From: Bordetella parapertussis
Lineage (GTDB): Bacteria; Pseudomonadota; Gammaproteobacteria; Burkholderiales; SG8-39
Direction of reading: 5' to 3'
DNA: 41,664 bases
Assembly: GCA_945862265.1 (NCBI GenBank)
Contig: CAMAXP010000043.1
Location: forward strand, 1 to 41,664
Below the pieces are notes generated by a model, which saw nothing but the letters and a program-made list of their open reading frames with translations, was not told the DNA's origin and did not search any database. Of the stretch, positions 1 through 9,660 are shown piece by piece; position 1 is the first letter of the stretch; every line of letters begins with the position of its first letter. The translations under genes were made by a program, and so were the position numbers.

Positions 1-262
1 CGGCAACTTGCCCAGAGTGCTTATCAACCTTGCCAATTCCCTCGTCCTCATCTCGCGGCTCCTGGTCCAGCGCCTCTGCGCCACACTGCCAGTTTCCGCC
101 CCCACAGGCTCACCAGATGAGCTACCAACATTATTCGCTATATGAGCCAAAAGAAAAGCAAATTCAATCCTCCTTGTTTTGAGCGTCGGGCCGATGGCCG
201 TGCTGTGCTGCTGATTCAGGGCTCCGCGGGGGGCTTGAGATAAAACGGAGATTCCCAGCCGT

Positions 263-823
263 TTACGTAACAAGCATCCGGCCTCCCTGCGCACGCGGAT
301 AAGCGATCGGCGGAATGGCGGCGTTCTCTACTTCCTCGCTGATCAAGACACCGTTTTCGATGCTCAGGTGCAACTCGTGGGGATATGTGCTCGCAAAGCC
401 GGGTTTCACGAGGTGGAGTTCCTCGCCGTAAGGGCATCGCAGCGTTCCGTTGAACCGCTCCGCGAACAGGCCTTCCGCTCCCGCCTTTGGGAAAAGAGTT
501 CTCAACACATCTGGGCCGGTAGTCGGGTGATGCTGCTTGGTCCGACCGGAGAATTCGGCCAGATGAGTCAAATAGAGCCTGCGGTCCTTGATCTCCCAGG
601 TCCCCTTGTAACCGCGCGAGCTGGAGTCGTCGTTCCAGGAAAACCCTATTTCTAGCTGGTACTGCTGAATGTATTTTTCCAGCGGCGCCATCCGGAGCCG
701 ATATCTCACGCCGCTGTGGTGTAGCCGGTTGCCTTCGATCACCGGAACCAGGCCCAACAGGCCGGGATCAGATTGGGGTGGAGGCGTTAAGCGCAGACGC
801 CGCGACCGAATACTGAGTATCAA
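263..823 (-). CDS. hypothetical protein, conserved-looking
   Basis: I do not recognise a named function. The protein (up to 186 residues) has a compact central part with the pattern RGYKGTWEIKDRRLYL around residues 70-85, followed by LFPKAG and FNGTLRCPYGE. From memory this resembles a family of small uncharacterised bacterial proteins, so I think the frame is real. The longest frame starts with TTG at 823. A GTG at 742 (residue 28) gives a protein beginning close to where such proteins usually begin, and an ATG at 691 is also possible, so the start is uncertain. There is no signal peptide or membrane segment. It is divergent from hicA; the shared 59-base gap contains the hicAB inverted repeat. 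No role is proposed. Confidence 0.55.
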   Translation of the reverse strand: MILSIRSRRLRLTPPPQSDPGLLGLVPVIEGNRLHHSGVRYRLRMAPLEKYIQQYQLEIGFSWNDDSSSRGYKGTWEIKDRRLYLTHLAEFSGRTKQHHPTTGPDVLRTLFPKAGAEGLFAERFNGTLRCPYGEELHLVKPGFASTYPHELHLSIENGVLISEEVENAAIPPIAYPRAQGGRMLVT

Positions 824-855
824 TGCGTGAAATGCCGGCGCCAGCGATGGCGTGC

Positions 856-874
856 GATATCACATTCTGATATC
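856..874. promoter_or_regulatory. inverted repeat, probable HicB operator
   Basis: GATATCA and TGATATC form a perfect 7-base inverted repeat separated by five bases (863-867). It ends nine bases before the GTG start of hicA. HicB antitoxins with a C-terminal DNA-binding domain usually repress their own operon from palindromes placed like this. The assignment to HicB is inference from position. Confidence 0.5.
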
Positions 875-882
875 ATTCGGAT

Positions 883-1137
883 GTGAACGCCAAACAACGT
901 CGAACGCTCGCAGCGATTTTTGCCCGGCCGACCTCCGCGACGATCAAGTTCGCCGACGTGGAATCACTGGTCAAGGCGCTCGGCGGCACGATCACGGAAC
1001 GCAAAGGCTCGCGCGTAAGGATCGAGCTCGGCGGGGAGCAGTGGCGGTGCCATCGGCCTCACCCCGGCAAGGAAGCCAAGCGCTACCAGGTCGAGGAAAT
1101 CCGGGAATTGCTCGAACGCATAGGAGAGAAACCGTGA
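883..1137 (+). CDS. hicA: HicA-family toxin of a type II toxin-antitoxin pair
   Basis: This 84-residue basic protein has the HicA layout: an N-terminal helix, a double-stranded RNA-binding-like beta core (residues ~20-60) and a final helix. HicA proteins are translation-dependent mRNA interferases neutralised by HicB. The core reads KGSRVRI and then HRPHPGKEAKRY. Many HicA proteins have a catalytic His directly after the Gly-Ser; here that position is Arg. The HRPHP motif further on is common in a HicA subgroup. The start is GTG at 883. The stop overlaps the GTG start of the next gene (GTGA), so toxin and antitoxin are translationally coupled. The low-complexity surroundings and left-edge position fit an accessory gene. 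Confidence 0.8.
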   Translation: MNAKQRRTLAAIFARPTSATIKFADVESLVKALGGTITERKGSRVRIELGGEQWRCHRPHPGKEAKRYQVEEIRELLERIGEKP

Positions 1138-1466
1138 ACACCATGACCCACAAGGGTTACACCGCTCGGGTCGAGTACGACGAACGCGACGATATTTTCG
1201 TGGGTCGCGTTCTGGGCCTTCGCACAATCATCAGTTTCCACGGCGCAACCGTTGGCCAGCTGCGCAAGGAATTCGGCGCCGCCGTGGATGACTACGTTGC
1301 CGACTGCAAAGCACAGGGCGTGCGTCCCGAGAAGCCCGCCTCGGGGAAGATACTGCTCCGCTTGCCGCCCGAGGTTCACGGCGCCGCGCTGGTTGCCGCA
1401 CAAGCGTCGGGCAAGAGCCTGAACCAGTGGGCCACCGAGATCCTTCAGGAGGCGACGCAGTCCTGA
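1134..1466 (+). CDS. hicB: HicB-family antitoxin
   Basis: This protein of about 110 residues has an N-terminal HicB fold (GYTARVEYDERDDIFVGRV, residues ~8-26) and a C-terminal part with LPPEVHGAALVAAQASGKS followed by LNQWATEIL, the pattern of a ribbon-helix-helix DNA-binding domain. HicB binds and blocks HicA and represses the operon. I chose GTG at 1134 because GGAGA at 1123-1127 has proper spacing to it and because it overlaps the hicA stop. The in-frame ATG at 1143 is the alternative. The inverted repeat at 856-874 is the likely binding site. Confidence 0.8.
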   Translation: MNTMTHKGYTARVEYDERDDIFVGRVLGLRTIISFHGATVGQLRKEFGAAVDDYVADCKAQGVRPEKPASGKILLRLPPEVHGAALVAAQASGKSLNQWATEILQEATQS

Positions 1467-1638
1467 AGCAGTATCAGGCCGCCATTCAGGCCTTCACGCG
1501 CAAGTCGGACTCGACGAGGGAATCCCGCGCGTGCCGATGCGGCAATGTTTGGCAAACGACCGGTTACATTCGCGGTCATTCAAACCCCGGCGATTTGGAA
1601 ACGCCGCCTCCGCCGCGCCTCGGGCCCTCCCCGGACAG

Positions 1639-3327
1639 TCAGTCGTCGTGATCGGTGATCGCACCCTTGCTCGCGGTCGAAACCAACTTCACGTACTTGC
1701 CCAGGAGTCCGCGCGTGTAGCGGGGCTTGGGCTGCTTCCACTTCTTCCTGCGCGCCGCGATCTCCTTGGCCGGCACGTTCAGCTGGATCAGCTGCTTCTT
1801 GGCGTCGATGGTGATCGAGTCGCCCTCCTTCACCAGCGCGATGGTCCCGCCGACGAAAGCCTCCGGCGCGACGTGCCCCACCACCATGCCCCAGGTGCCG
1901 CCGGAGAACCGGCCGTCGGTCAGCAGGCCGACATCCTCGCCAAGCCCTTGGCCAATCAAAGCAGAAGTAGGCGCTAGCATTTCCTGCATCCCAGGACCAC
2001 CCTTGGGGCCTTCGTAACGAATCACAACCACATCGCCCTTCTTGATCTTCTTGGCCATGATGGCCTTCATGCACTCGGGCTCGGAATCGAACACGCGCGC
2101 CGGCCCGGTGATCACCGGGTTCTTGAGGCCGGTGATCTTGGCCACGCAACCTTCCGTGGCCAGGTTGCCCTTGAGGATCGCCAGGTGCCCCTGCTTGTAC
2201 AGCGCCTTGTTGAACGGGCGGATCACGTCCTGGTCCTTGCGCGGCTGGGACGTGACGTTCTTCAGTTCCTCGGCGATGGTCTTGCCGGTGATGGTCATGC
2301 AATCGCCATGCAGGAGGCCATTGGCCAGCAGGATCTTGAGCACCTGCGGCACGCCGCCGGCGCGGTGGAAATCCACCGCCACGTACTTGCCGGAAGGCTT
2401 GAGGTCGCACAGCACCGGCACCTTGCGGCGCACGCGCTCGAAGTCATCGATGGTCCACTTCACTTCGGCCGCAGCGGCGATGGCGAGGAAGTGGAGCACG
2501 GCGTTGGTCGAGCCGCCGGTGGCCATGACCAGCGAAATCGCGTTCTCGATCGATTTGCGGGTGATGATCTTGCGCGGACGCAGGTTCATCTTGATCGCGT
2601 TGACGAGCACTTTCGCCGACGCGGCGGCCGAATCGGCTTTCTCCGCGTCGGGCGAGGCCATCTGCGAGGACCCCATCAGGCTCATGCCGAGCGCCTCGAA
2701 GGACGAGGACATCGTATTGGCGGTGAACATCCCGCCGCAGGCGCCGACCGACGGGCAGGCATTGCGCTCGATGCCGTCGTAATCGGCCTTGGACATCTTG
2801 CCGGCGGTGAAGGCGCCCACGGCCTCGAACACCGAGACCACGGTCAGGTCCACGCCCTTCCACTTGCCCGGCTTGATCGTGCCGGCATAGACGTAGATCG
2901 CGGGCACGTTCATGCGCGCGATCGCCATCATGCCGCCGGGCATGTTCTTGTCGCAGCCGCCGACCACCAGTGCGCCGTCCATGGCCTGGCCGTTGACCGA
3001 GGTCTCGATCGCATCCGCAATCACTTCGCGCGAGACGAGCGAATACTTCATCGCCTCGGTGCCCATGCCGATGCCGTCGGTGATGGTCGGCACGCCGAAC
3101 ATCTGCGGCTTGGCGCCGTTCTTCTCCAGCGCCGCGATCGCGCGATCGACCAGCGGCTGGATGCCGGCATTGCAGGGGTTCATCGTCGAGTGGCCGTTGG
3201 CCACGCCGACGATGGGCTTGTCGAAGTCACCGTCCTTGAACCCGACGGCGCGCAGCATCGCGCGGTTGGGGGCGCGGGCGACGCCGCCGGTAATGGTTTT
3301 CGAACGCCAGTTCTTCTGGTCTGCCAT
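1639..3327 (-). CDS. ilvD: dihydroxy-acid dehydratase
   Basis: It converts 2,3-dihydroxy-isovalerate and 2,3-dihydroxy-3-methylvalerate to the 2-keto acids in valine, isoleucine and pantothenate synthesis, in the cytoplasm, using an Fe-S cluster. The family signatures are present: NPCNAGIQ with a cluster Cys near residue 52, [10 protein letters not shown] near residue 124, [12 protein letters not shown] near 195, and GGSTNAVLH. The C-terminal swivel domain has GRFSGGTWG followed by GHVAPEA. The length of 562 residues is normal. I chose ATG at 3327 because GAGGAG lies just upstream; the open frame extends a further 44 codons without support. It is divergent from the glycosyltransferase gene. 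Confidence 0.96.
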   Translation of the reverse strand: MADQKNWRSKTITGGVARAPNRAMLRAVGFKDGDFDKPIVGVANGHSTMNPCNAGIQPLVDRAIAALEKNGAKPQMFGVPTITDGIGMGTEAMKYSLVSREVIADAIETSVNGQAMDGALVVGGCDKNMPGGMMAIARMNVPAIYVYAGTIKPGKWKGVDLTVVSVFEAVGAFTAGKMSKADYDGIERNACPSVGACGGMFTANTMSSSFEALGMSLMGSSQMASPDAEKADSAAASAKVLVNAIKMNLRPRKIITRKSIENAISLVMATGGSTNAVLHFLAIAAAAEVKWTIDDFERVRRKVPVLCDLKPSGKYVAVDFHRAGGVPQVLKILLANGLLHGDCMTITGKTIAEELKNVTSQPRKDQDVIRPFNKALYKQGHLAILKGNLATEGCVAKITGLKNPVITGPARVFDSEPECMKAIMAKKIKKGDVVVIRYEGPKGGPGMQEMLAPTSALIGQGLGEDVGLLTDGRFSGGTWGMVVGHVAPEAFVGGTIALVKEGDSITIDAKKQLIQLNVPAKEIAARRKKWKQPKPRYTRGLLGKYVKLVSTASKGAITDHDD

Positions 3328-3444
3328 GGTGTGCTCCTCGGGGTAGTCATTTCCTGACGGCGGCGATGATATCAAGCGCAAGGGCGCCGCGGGGGGCACG
3401 CGTTCGAAGTATCCTTCGGGCATCCGGCATTCGGAGCGCGGTTC

Positions 3445-4575
3445 TTGAAGAAGTACCATTTTTCATTCGCGGTCTCGGACCGCTTCGGCTGGGGCCTGTA
3501 CGGGTACAACCTCGTGCTCGAGGCGCACCTGCAGAAGCTGTTCCTGCCGATCCCGCGCGCGGGCATCGAGTTCTCGCTGCCGCTCGACCCGTTCTCGCAC
3601 CGCGTGTTCGACGAGCTGCAGGCCGTCTGGAAGACCTCCCCGCCGGTCGCGGACGGCGACACCATGCTCGTGAGCCTCGGCAACGAGCAGGTGGCCCGCC
3701 AGCCGCTCGGCCCCAAAGTGAGGCAGGTCGGCCTCACGTTCTTCGAGCACAACCCGCTGCCGGACACCGAGATCCGCGGCCTGAAAGAGTTCGACCTCGT
3801 CGTGGCCGGGTCGACGTGGAACCTGGAAAAGCTGCGCGAGTTTGGCATCGTGCGCTCGAAGCTGATCCTGCAGGGCGTCAACTCGGACCTGTTCAGGCCG
3901 ATGGCGAAGCGCGCCATGAAGGACCGCTTCGTGGTGTTCTCCGGCGGCAAGCTCGAATACCGCAAGGGGCAGGACCTCGTGGTCGCTGCGTTCGCGCGGT
4001 TCGCGAAAAAGCACCGCGATGCGGTGCTCGTGGCGGCATGGAGTTCGCCGTGGGACGCGCAACTCGCGCCGACGATCAACCTCTCCCCGATGACCCGGCC
4101 CTTGCGTGAAGGCGCGACCTTTACCGCCAGCGTGGCCAACTGGATCCAAGACAACGGCATTGCCGCGGACCAGTTCATCCACCTGGGCAGCGTACCCAAC
4201 CGGTTCATGCCCGAAGTGCTGCGCGAAGTGGATGTCGCCGTGTTCCCCAACCGCTGCGAGGGGGGCACGAACCTCGTCGCCATGGAGGCCCTGGCGAGCG
4301 GGCTCACCTGCATCCTGTCGAAGAATACAGGGCACCTCGACCTCATCCGGGCCGATAATTGCCTGCCGCTCGCCACCCAGCGGCCGGTCGTGCCGCCCGG
4401 AGGCATCCCGGTGCGCGACTGGGGCGAGTCCGACGTGGACGAGATCGTGGCGCAGCTCGAGAAAGCCCATGCGACCCCCGGCAGCGTGAAGCCGGAAGCC
4501 GCGCGTGCTTCGGTGGCTGACTATTCATGGGCGCGAGCCATCAAGACACTATATGAAACTGTAGAAGCATCATGA
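3445..4575 (+). CDS. GT4-type glycosyltransferase
   Basis: This 376-residue protein looks like a GT-B fold retaining glycosyltransferase. The C-terminal half has [17 protein letters not shown] (residues ~172-188), the usual opening of the Glycos_transf_1 domain. It also has [16 protein letters not shown] (~272-287), which carries the E-x7-E signature that binds the sugar nucleotide. Donor and acceptor are unknown. There is no signal peptide or membrane segment, so it is cytoplasmic. The start is TTG at 3445. It is followed after 13 bases by lgt and then a SEC-C protein gene, so the three are probably one transcript. Lipid, polysaccharide or protein glycosylation cannot be distinguished from the sequence. 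Confidence 0.82.
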   Translation: MKKYHFSFAVSDRFGWGLYGYNLVLEAHLQKLFLPIPRAGIEFSLPLDPFSHRVFDELQAVWKTSPPVADGDTMLVSLGNEQVARQPLGPKVRQVGLTFFEHNPLPDTEIRGLKEFDLVVAGSTWNLEKLREFGIVRSKLILQGVNSDLFRPMAKRAMKDRFVVFSGGKLEYRKGQDLVVAAFARFAKKHRDAVLVAAWSSPWDAQLAPTINLSPMTRPLREGATFTASVANWIQDNGIAADQFIHLGSVPNRFMPEVLREVDVAVFPNRCEGGTNLVAMEALASGLTCILSKNTGHLDLIRADNCLPLATQRPVVPPGGIPVRDWGESDVDEIVAQLEKAHATPGSVKPEAARASVADYSWARAIKTLYETVEAS

Positions 4576-4588
4576 GATTGAGGCACCG

Positions 4589-5374
4589 TTGCTGATCCAC
4601 CCGAATTTCGATCCGATCGCGCTGGCCATCGGCCCGCTCGCGATCCGCTGGTACGGGCTCATGTACCTCACCGCCTTTGCGGCGTTCTGGTTCCTCGGCA
4701 CGCGGCGGATCAACGCCGGCGCCGCGCCGATCACGCGCGAGCAGTTCGACGACATGCTGTTCTTCGGCATCCTGGGCGTGATCGCCGGCGGGCGGCTCGG
4801 CTACGTGATCTTCTACAAGCCGGCCTACTACCTCGCGCACCCGCTCGAGATTTTCGCGATCTGGCAGGGCGGGATGTCCTTCCATGGCGGGTTCCTCGGA
4901 GTGCTCATTGCGATGTGGTGGTTCTCGAGGAAAACCGGGCGCCACTGGCTGTCGGTGATGGACTTCGTCGCGCCGCTGGTGCCGCTGGGCCTTGCGGCCG
5001 GGCGCCTGGGCAACTTCATCAACGCCGAGTTGTGGGGCCGCGTGACCGATGTGTCGTGGGGGATGATCTTCCGCAATGGCGGCCCGCTGCCGCGTCATCC
5101 GTCGCAGCTGTACGAAATGATGGCCGAGGGGCTGCTGCTCTTCGTGCTGCTCTGGTTCTATTCGGCCAAGCCCCGCCCGCGAGGCGCGGTATCGGGCCTG
5201 TTCCTCATCGGCTACGGGTTCGGGCGCTTTGCGTGCGAGTTCACCCGCGAGCCGGACGACTTCCTCGGGCTCCTCGCGCTCGGCATGAGCATGGGCCAGT
5301 GGCTGTCGGCCCCCATGATCGCCGCCGGCCTTGCGATGGTGTCCTGGGCCTACCGCAAGGATGCCAAAGCATGA
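4589..5374 (+). CDS. lgt: prolipoprotein diacylglyceryl transferase
   Basis: Lgt transfers diacylglycerol from phosphatidylglycerol to the lipobox Cys of prolipoproteins in the inner membrane. The 261-residue protein has about seven hydrophobic segments. It has the HGGFLGVL motif near residue 97 and [13 protein letters not shown] near 139-151, the Lgt signature containing the essential Arg. It also has RHPSQLYE and a C-terminal [19 protein letters not shown]. The start is TTG at 4589. The stop overlaps the ATG of the following SEC-C gene (ATGA), so the two are translationally coupled. Confidence 0.95.
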   Translation: MLIHPNFDPIALAIGPLAIRWYGLMYLTAFAAFWFLGTRRINAGAAPITREQFDDMLFFGILGVIAGGRLGYVIFYKPAYYLAHPLEIFAIWQGGMSFHGGFLGVLIAMWWFSRKTGRHWLSVMDFVAPLVPLGLAAGRLGNFINAELWGRVTDVSWGMIFRNGGPLPRHPSQLYEMMAEGLLLFVLLWFYSAKPRPRGAVSGLFLIGYGFGRFACEFTREPDDFLGLLALGMSMGQWLSAPMIAAGLAMVSWAYRKDAKA

Positions 5375-6057
5375 CAGCAGAAGACACCGCAAACCGCCCG
5401 CTCACGGGCCAGGAGTTCGACCGGCTCGAAGCCTTTCTCGAGGGCGACAACCCGTTCGGCTGGGAGACCATGCCGCTCGACATGCTGCAGGGGTTCCTCT
5501 GCGGCGTGGCCAGCTCGCCTGAAGCGATCACGCCCGAAGACTGGCTGCCCTGGGCCTTCGGCATCGAAGTCTGGCCCGACACCCGCCCCGGCGCGACCGA
5601 ATGGTACGAGCTGATGAAGCGCTTCTACCTGCAGCAGGTCCCCGCGCTCGAGGGACGGGAAGACGCCGAGCTCATCCTCTACGACGAGACGCCCGAGACC
5701 AGCAACAAGTTCGAGTACTGGTGCATCGGGTTCCTCGACGGGCTGGAGATGGCCGCAGAGCCGCTCGACCAGGTCGGCGACCCGGCGGAAGTCGATGAGC
5801 TGCTCTTCGCGATCCGCGTGCTCGCCAACGCCTTCGACGACAAGGAGCGCGCCGGCTACGGCGAAAAGAAGTGGCAGGAACTGATCGACGAGTGCAGCGA
5901 GGACCTCTGGCCATCCGTATGCGACACGTACCGCTACGGCAACGCGCTGCGCAACCACCCGACCACCGTGCGGCATGAAACGCCCAAGGTCGGTCGCAAC
6001 GACCCCTGCCCCTGCGGGAGCGGGAAGAAATTCAAGAACTGCTGCGGCAAGACCTAG
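5371..6057 (+). CDS. UPF0149 (YgfB/YecA-like) protein with C-terminal SEC-C motif
   Basis: This 228-residue acidic protein has an N-terminal UPF0149 domain (residues ~12-190: [16 protein letters not shown], then [12 protein letters not shown]). It ends in [20 protein letters not shown], the SEC-C zinc-binding motif also found at the SecA C-terminus. The molecular role of the UPF0149/SEC-C family is poorly defined; Zn binding and protein or ribosome contact are suggested for relatives such as YecA. The start at 5371 is fixed by the ATGA overlap with lgt. The last four bases overlap the convergent DNA glycosylase gene. Confidence 0.9.
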   Translation: MTAEDTANRPLTGQEFDRLEAFLEGDNPFGWETMPLDMLQGFLCGVASSPEAITPEDWLPWAFGIEVWPDTRPGATEWYELMKRFYLQQVPALEGREDAELILYDETPETSNKFEYWCIGFLDGLEMAAEPLDQVGDPAEVDELLFAIRVLANAFDDKERAGYGEKKWQELIDECSEDLWPSVCDTYRYGNALRNHPTTVRHETPKVGRNDPCPCGSGKKFKNCCGKT

Positions 6058-6698
6058 GCTTTGGCCTTTTCGGACAGGTAGTGGTGCCATAGGAGCCGGG
6101 CCGCGGTCGCGCGGTGCGGACTCCAGGCTTTCGCGCGTCGCGCCAGCAACTCCGGTGCAGGCCGGGATTTCAATGCCCACAGCTGGCGCACCGACTCCAT
6201 CAGCGCAAGGTCCCCGGCAGGGAACACATCGGGCCGGCGCAGCGCGAACAACAGGTAGCAGTGCGCGGTCCAGGGGCCGACGCCGTGCAACGCGTCGAGC
6301 GCGGCCAGCGCCTGCTGGTCCGGCTGATTGTTCAGTGAATCGAGGTCAAGCGCGCCGGCCTCCAGCTGGGCCGCGAGGCGGGCCAGGTACGCCGACTTCT
6401 GGCGCGTGACGCCGAGGGCCCGCAGGCCCTCCTCCCCGAGGCGCATAACGTTGGCTGCGCTGACGCCTCCCGCCGCGTCGATGCGCGCATACATGGCACG
6501 CGCCTGCGCGAGCGACACCTGCCGCTCGAGCATGAGGAGCGCCAGCGTCGAAAATCCGGGCTCGCGCGGCCACAGCGGCGGCGGGCCGTGGCGATCGAGC
6601 ACCTGCCCGAAGCGCGGCTCGACGCGGCAGAGCGCGCGCACCGAGCGCCGCAGCCCGGCCTCGTCCAACGCCACAATTTCTTTACTTTTGATTTTCAA
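6054..6698 (-). CDS. DNA-3-methyladenine glycosylase II-like (AlkA/HhH-GPD family)
   Basis: It is a base-excision repair enzyme of the HhH-GPD superfamily that removes alkylated purines from DNA. The 214-residue protein has the helix-hairpin-helix [20 protein letters not shown] (residues ~136-155). It is followed by [12 protein letters not shown], whose Asp is in the place of the catalytic Asp. There is no AlkA N-terminal TATA-like domain and no ADA domain, so it is a short-form glycosylase. The start is ATG at 6698. It follows the YdiJ-like gene on the same strand, with an inverted repeat at 6731-6752 in the 54-base gap, so it may have its own control. Confidence 0.88.
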   Translation of the reverse strand: MKIKSKEIVALDEAGLRRSVRALCRVEPRFGQVLDRHGPPPLWPREPGFSTLALLMLERQVSLAQARAMYARIDAAGGVSAANVMRLGEEGLRALGVTRQKSAYLARLAAQLEAGALDLDSLNNQPDQQALAALDALHGVGPWTAHCYLLFALRRPDVFPAGDLALMESVRQLWALKSRPAPELLARRAKAWSPHRATAARLLWHHYLSEKAKA

Positions 6699-6730
6699 GA
6701 TCGTCTGCAGGAGCCGATCTCCTGTCAGTT

Positions 6731-6752
6731 AATGTACCAGTATCAGTACATT
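6731..6752. promoter_or_regulatory. inverted repeat upstream of the DNA glycosylase gene
   Basis: AATGTAC (6731-6737) and GTACATT (6746-6752) are perfect 7-base arms around an 8-base spacer. The repeat lies directly after the YdiJ-like stop codon and 33 bases before the glycosylase start. No T-run follows on either strand, so an operator is as likely as an RNA hairpin. No binding protein is recognised. Confidence 0.35.
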
Positions 6753-9656
6753 TCAGGCGAGCGCCGAGGCCAGCACCCGCGCCACGTGCACCGCCTCGCG
6801 CTGCGCCCCGTCGGCGATCTGGTGCCGGCAGCTGGTGCCGTCGGCCACCACCAGCGTGTCGGTGTCGGCCTTGCGCACGGCAGGCAGCAGGCTCGCCTCG
6901 GCCATCTTCATCGAGATCTCGAAATGCTCGGCCTCGTAGCCGAAGCTCCCGGCCATGCCGCAGCAGCTTGACTCGACCGTGCTGACTTCCAGCCCCGGCA
7001 CCAGCCGCAGCGCCTTTTCCACCGCCCCCATGACCGCAAAGGCCTTCTGGTGGCAATGGCCGTGCAGCAGGGCCTTCTTCGCGACCGGCTTCAGGTCGAG
7101 CTTCAGGCGCCCGGCGTCGGACTCCGCGGCGATGAATTCTTCGAACAGCATCGCCTGCTTGGCGAGCGCGGTGGTCGTTTCGCCCGGGAGCAGCGACAGG
7201 AACTCGTCGCGCATGGTGAAGAGGCACGAAGGCTCCAGCCCGAGGATCGGCATGCCGCTGTCGACATACGGTTTCAGCGCGTCGACCATGCGCCGGGCTT
7301 CCTGGCGGGCCTCATCCACGAGGCCGGCGGAGAGGTAGGTCCGCCCGCAGCAGAGCGGCTGGTCGTGCGCGCCGGGCGGACGGGCCACATGCACGCGGTA
7401 TCCGGCCGCATCCAGCACCATGAGGGCGGCGCGCGCATTCTCGGGTTCGAAGTAACGGCTGAAGGTGTCGACGAACAGCACGACTTCGCGCCCGCCGGTG
7501 ACGGTGCGCAGCCGGTCGATGAAGGGATGGCCGTGCCACTTGGGCAGGCTGCGCTTCGAGGACAGCCCGGTGACCGCTTCGCGGCCGGGCAGCATGCCCA
7601 GCAAGTTCACCAGGGTCGACAGGCGCGAAGCCCAAGGCGCATAGCGCGGCAGGAAGGCGACGATCCGGTCGCGCAGCGTGAGGCCGTGGCGCTTCTTGTA
7701 CTGGTGAAGGAACTCGATCTTCATCTTCGCCATGTCCACGCCGGTCGGGCATTCGCGCTTGCAGCCCTTGCAGGACACGCACAATTCCATGGCGTCCATG
7801 ACCGTATCGGAGACGAGCGCCTCTTCGGCGCGCAGGCCTTCCAGCTGTCCGGAAAGTGCAAGGCGCAGCGTGTTGGCGCGGCCGCGCGTGAGGTGCTGTT
7901 CATCATTGGTGGCGCGGAACGACGGGCACATGGTGCCGGCGTCGAACTTGCGGCAGTGGCCGTTGTTGTTGCACATCTCCACGGCCTTATCCATGCCGCC
8001 CCACTCGCTCCAGTCGAGCGCCATCGCGGGCAGGCTCGCCTGGTAGCCGGGCTTGAAGCGGAAGAGGCTGCGGTCGTCCATCTTCGACGGGGCCACGATT
8101 TTGCCGGGGTTCATCAGGCCGAGCGGGTCCAGCCAGCCCTTGATCTCGGCGAGGCTGGCCGTGAGCCGCGGGCCGAAGAACGGCGCGATCCATTCGGAAC
8201 GCACGAGGCCGTCGCCGTGCTCGCCGGAGTAGGCGCCCTTGTATTGCTTGACCATCGCGCAGGCTTCCTCAGCGATGGCGCGCATTTTCTCCGCGCCGCC
8301 GCGGCGCATGTCGAGGATCGGGCGCACATGCAGCGTACCCACCGACGCGTGCGCGTACCACGTGCCCCTGGTGCCGTGCTTGTGGAAGACCTGCGTGAGG
8401 CGGTCGGTGTATTCGGCGAGGTGCTCGAGCGGCACCGCGCAGTCCTCGATGAACGACACCGGCTTTCCGTCGCCCTTCATCGACATCATGATGTTGAGGC
8501 CGGCCTTGCGCACCTCCCAGAAGTCCTTCTGCAGCTTCGCGTCGATCACCTCGACCACGCTGCCCGGCAGGCCGCGGCTGCCCATCAGGTCGACCAGCTC
8601 TTTGACCTTGCGGACCTGTTCGGCATGGTCTTCGCCGGAGAATTCGACCAGCAGCACCGCATCCGGCTCGCCCTTGATCACGGCGTCTACGGTCTTCCTG
8701 AAGGCGCCGATCTCGCGCGCGAGTTCGATCATCGTGCGGTCGACCAGTTCCACCGCCGTAGGGCCGAGCTTCACGATGTGCTGCGCGGAATCCATCGCCG
8801 TATAAAACTTCTCGAAGTGCACCACGCCGAGCGTCTTGTGCGTGGGCAGCGGCGAAAGACGGAGCAACAGCTGCTCCGTATAGGCGAGCGTGCCTTCGGA
8901 CCCCACCAACAGGTGCGCGGCGTTGGCGTGCGGCGGCCCGAGGTGGTCGAAGTTGTAGCCGGCCACCTTGCGCTGCACCTTGGGAAAGCGCGCCTCGATC
9001 TCGTCCTTGTCGCGCTCGTAGAGCGCTGCCAGCTTGTCGAGCAGGGCAACGTAGCCGGACGGCCCGCTGCGATCGTCCATGCGACCGAAGCGGTAGCGTT
9101 CGCCGGTGGCGAGCATCGCGTCAATCGCCAACACGTTGTGCACCATGTTGCCGTAGGCGATCGAACGCGAACCGCAGGAGTTGTTGCCCGCCATGCCGCC
9201 GAGCGTGGCCTGTGCGCTGGTGGACACATCCACCGGGTACCAGAGCTTGTGGGCCTTGAGCTGGGCGTTGAGGTGGTCGAGCACGAGGCCCGGCTGCACG
9301 AGCGCCGTGCGGGCAGCGGCGTCCACCTCGAGCACCTTGTTGAGGTACTTCGAGTTGTCGATGATGAGCGCCGCGCCGACGGTCTGCCCGCACTGGGAGG
9401 ACCCAGCACCACGCGGGAGGACCGGCACGCCGGCTTCGACGGCCAGCTGGATCGCGGTGCGCGCGGCTTCGGGCGTGCGCGGGATCACGACCCCGACGGG
9501 TTCGACCTGGTAGATGGAGGCGTCGGTCGAATACCGCCCGCGCGAAGCGGCATCGAACAGCACCTCGCCGTCGACTTCCTTGCGCAGGCGCGCGGCAAAC
9601 GCGGCGTCGCCCGGGGCGGTCTTCACGACCTTGATCGGAAAGCTGGGCGCGTTCAT
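6753..9656 (-). CDS. YdiJ-like FAD-linked oxidoreductase with C-terminal Fe-S/CCG domains
   Basis: This large (967-residue) fusion belongs to the family of E. coli YdiJ, a D-2-hydroxyglutarate dehydrogenase. It has a GlcD-type FAD-binding PCMH domain at residues ~50-200 (VLPRGAGSSQCGQ, then GGMAGNNSCGSRS) and an FAD-oxidase C-terminal domain at ~240-540 with HASVGTLHVRP and SGEHGDGLVRSEW. A ferredoxin-like region at ~560-640 has CNNNGHCRKF and CVSCKGCKRECP. The GlpC-type CCG region follows, with LCCGRTYLSAGL and SCCGMAGSFG. It should oxidise a D-2-hydroxyacid in the cytoplasm and pass electrons through Fe-S centres. The start is four bases after the GntR gene stop, so the two are one transcript. 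The exact substrate is not determinable; a glycolate or D-lactate-type substrate is possible. Confidence 0.88.
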   Translation of the reverse strand: MNAPSFPIKVVKTAPGDAAFAARLRKEVDGEVLFDAASRGRYSTDASIYQVEPVGVVIPRTPEAARTAIQLAVEAGVPVLPRGAGSSQCGQTVGAALIIDNSKYLNKVLEVDAAARTALVQPGLVLDHLNAQLKAHKLWYPVDVSTSAQATLGGMAGNNSCGSRSIAYGNMVHNVLAIDAMLATGERYRFGRMDDRSGPSGYVALLDKLAALYERDKDEIEARFPKVQRKVAGYNFDHLGPPHANAAHLLVGSEGTLAYTEQLLLRLSPLPTHKTLGVVHFEKFYTAMDSAQHIVKLGPTAVELVDRTMIELAREIGAFRKTVDAVIKGEPDAVLLVEFSGEDHAEQVRKVKELVDLMGSRGLPGSVVEVIDAKLQKDFWEVRKAGLNIMMSMKGDGKPVSFIEDCAVPLEHLAEYTDRLTQVFHKHGTRGTWYAHASVGTLHVRPILDMRRGGAEKMRAIAEEACAMVKQYKGAYSGEHGDGLVRSEWIAPFFGPRLTASLAEIKGWLDPLGLMNPGKIVAPSKMDDRSLFRFKPGYQASLPAMALDWSEWGGMDKAVEMCNNNGHCRKFDAGTMCPSFRATNDEQHLTRGRANTLRLALSGQLEGLRAEEALVSDTVMDAMELCVSCKGCKRECPTGVDMAKMKIEFLHQYKKRHGLTLRDRIVAFLPRYAPWASRLSTLVNLLGMLPGREAVTGLSSKRSLPKWHGHPFIDRLRTVTGGREVVLFVDTFSRYFEPENARAALMVLDAAGYRVHVARPPGAHDQPLCCGRTYLSAGLVDEARQEARRMVDALKPYVDSGMPILGLEPSCLFTMRDEFLSLLPGETTTALAKQAMLFEEFIAAESDAGRLKLDLKPVAKKALLHGHCHQKAFAVMGAVEKALRLVPGLEVSTVESSCCGMAGSFGYEAEHFEISMKMAEASLLPAVRKADTDTLVVADGTSCRHQIADGAQREAVHVARVLASALA

Positions 9657-9660
9657 CGGG

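Noticed and set aside
1..183. An open minus-strand frame running off the left edge, with TLKTRRIEFAFLLAHIANN near its start
   Set aside because: No good start codon, no recognised domain and too little sequence. It could be the beginning of a gene or a decayed fragment, so I did not list it.
852..1133. Longer frame of hicB starting at 852
   Set aside because: It would overlap all of hicA in another frame. The RBS and the GTGA overlap favour 1134.
1467..1638. Possible small gene or terminator between hicB and ilvD
   Set aside because: Short frames there lack start signals and a coding pattern. No clean hairpin with a T-run was found.
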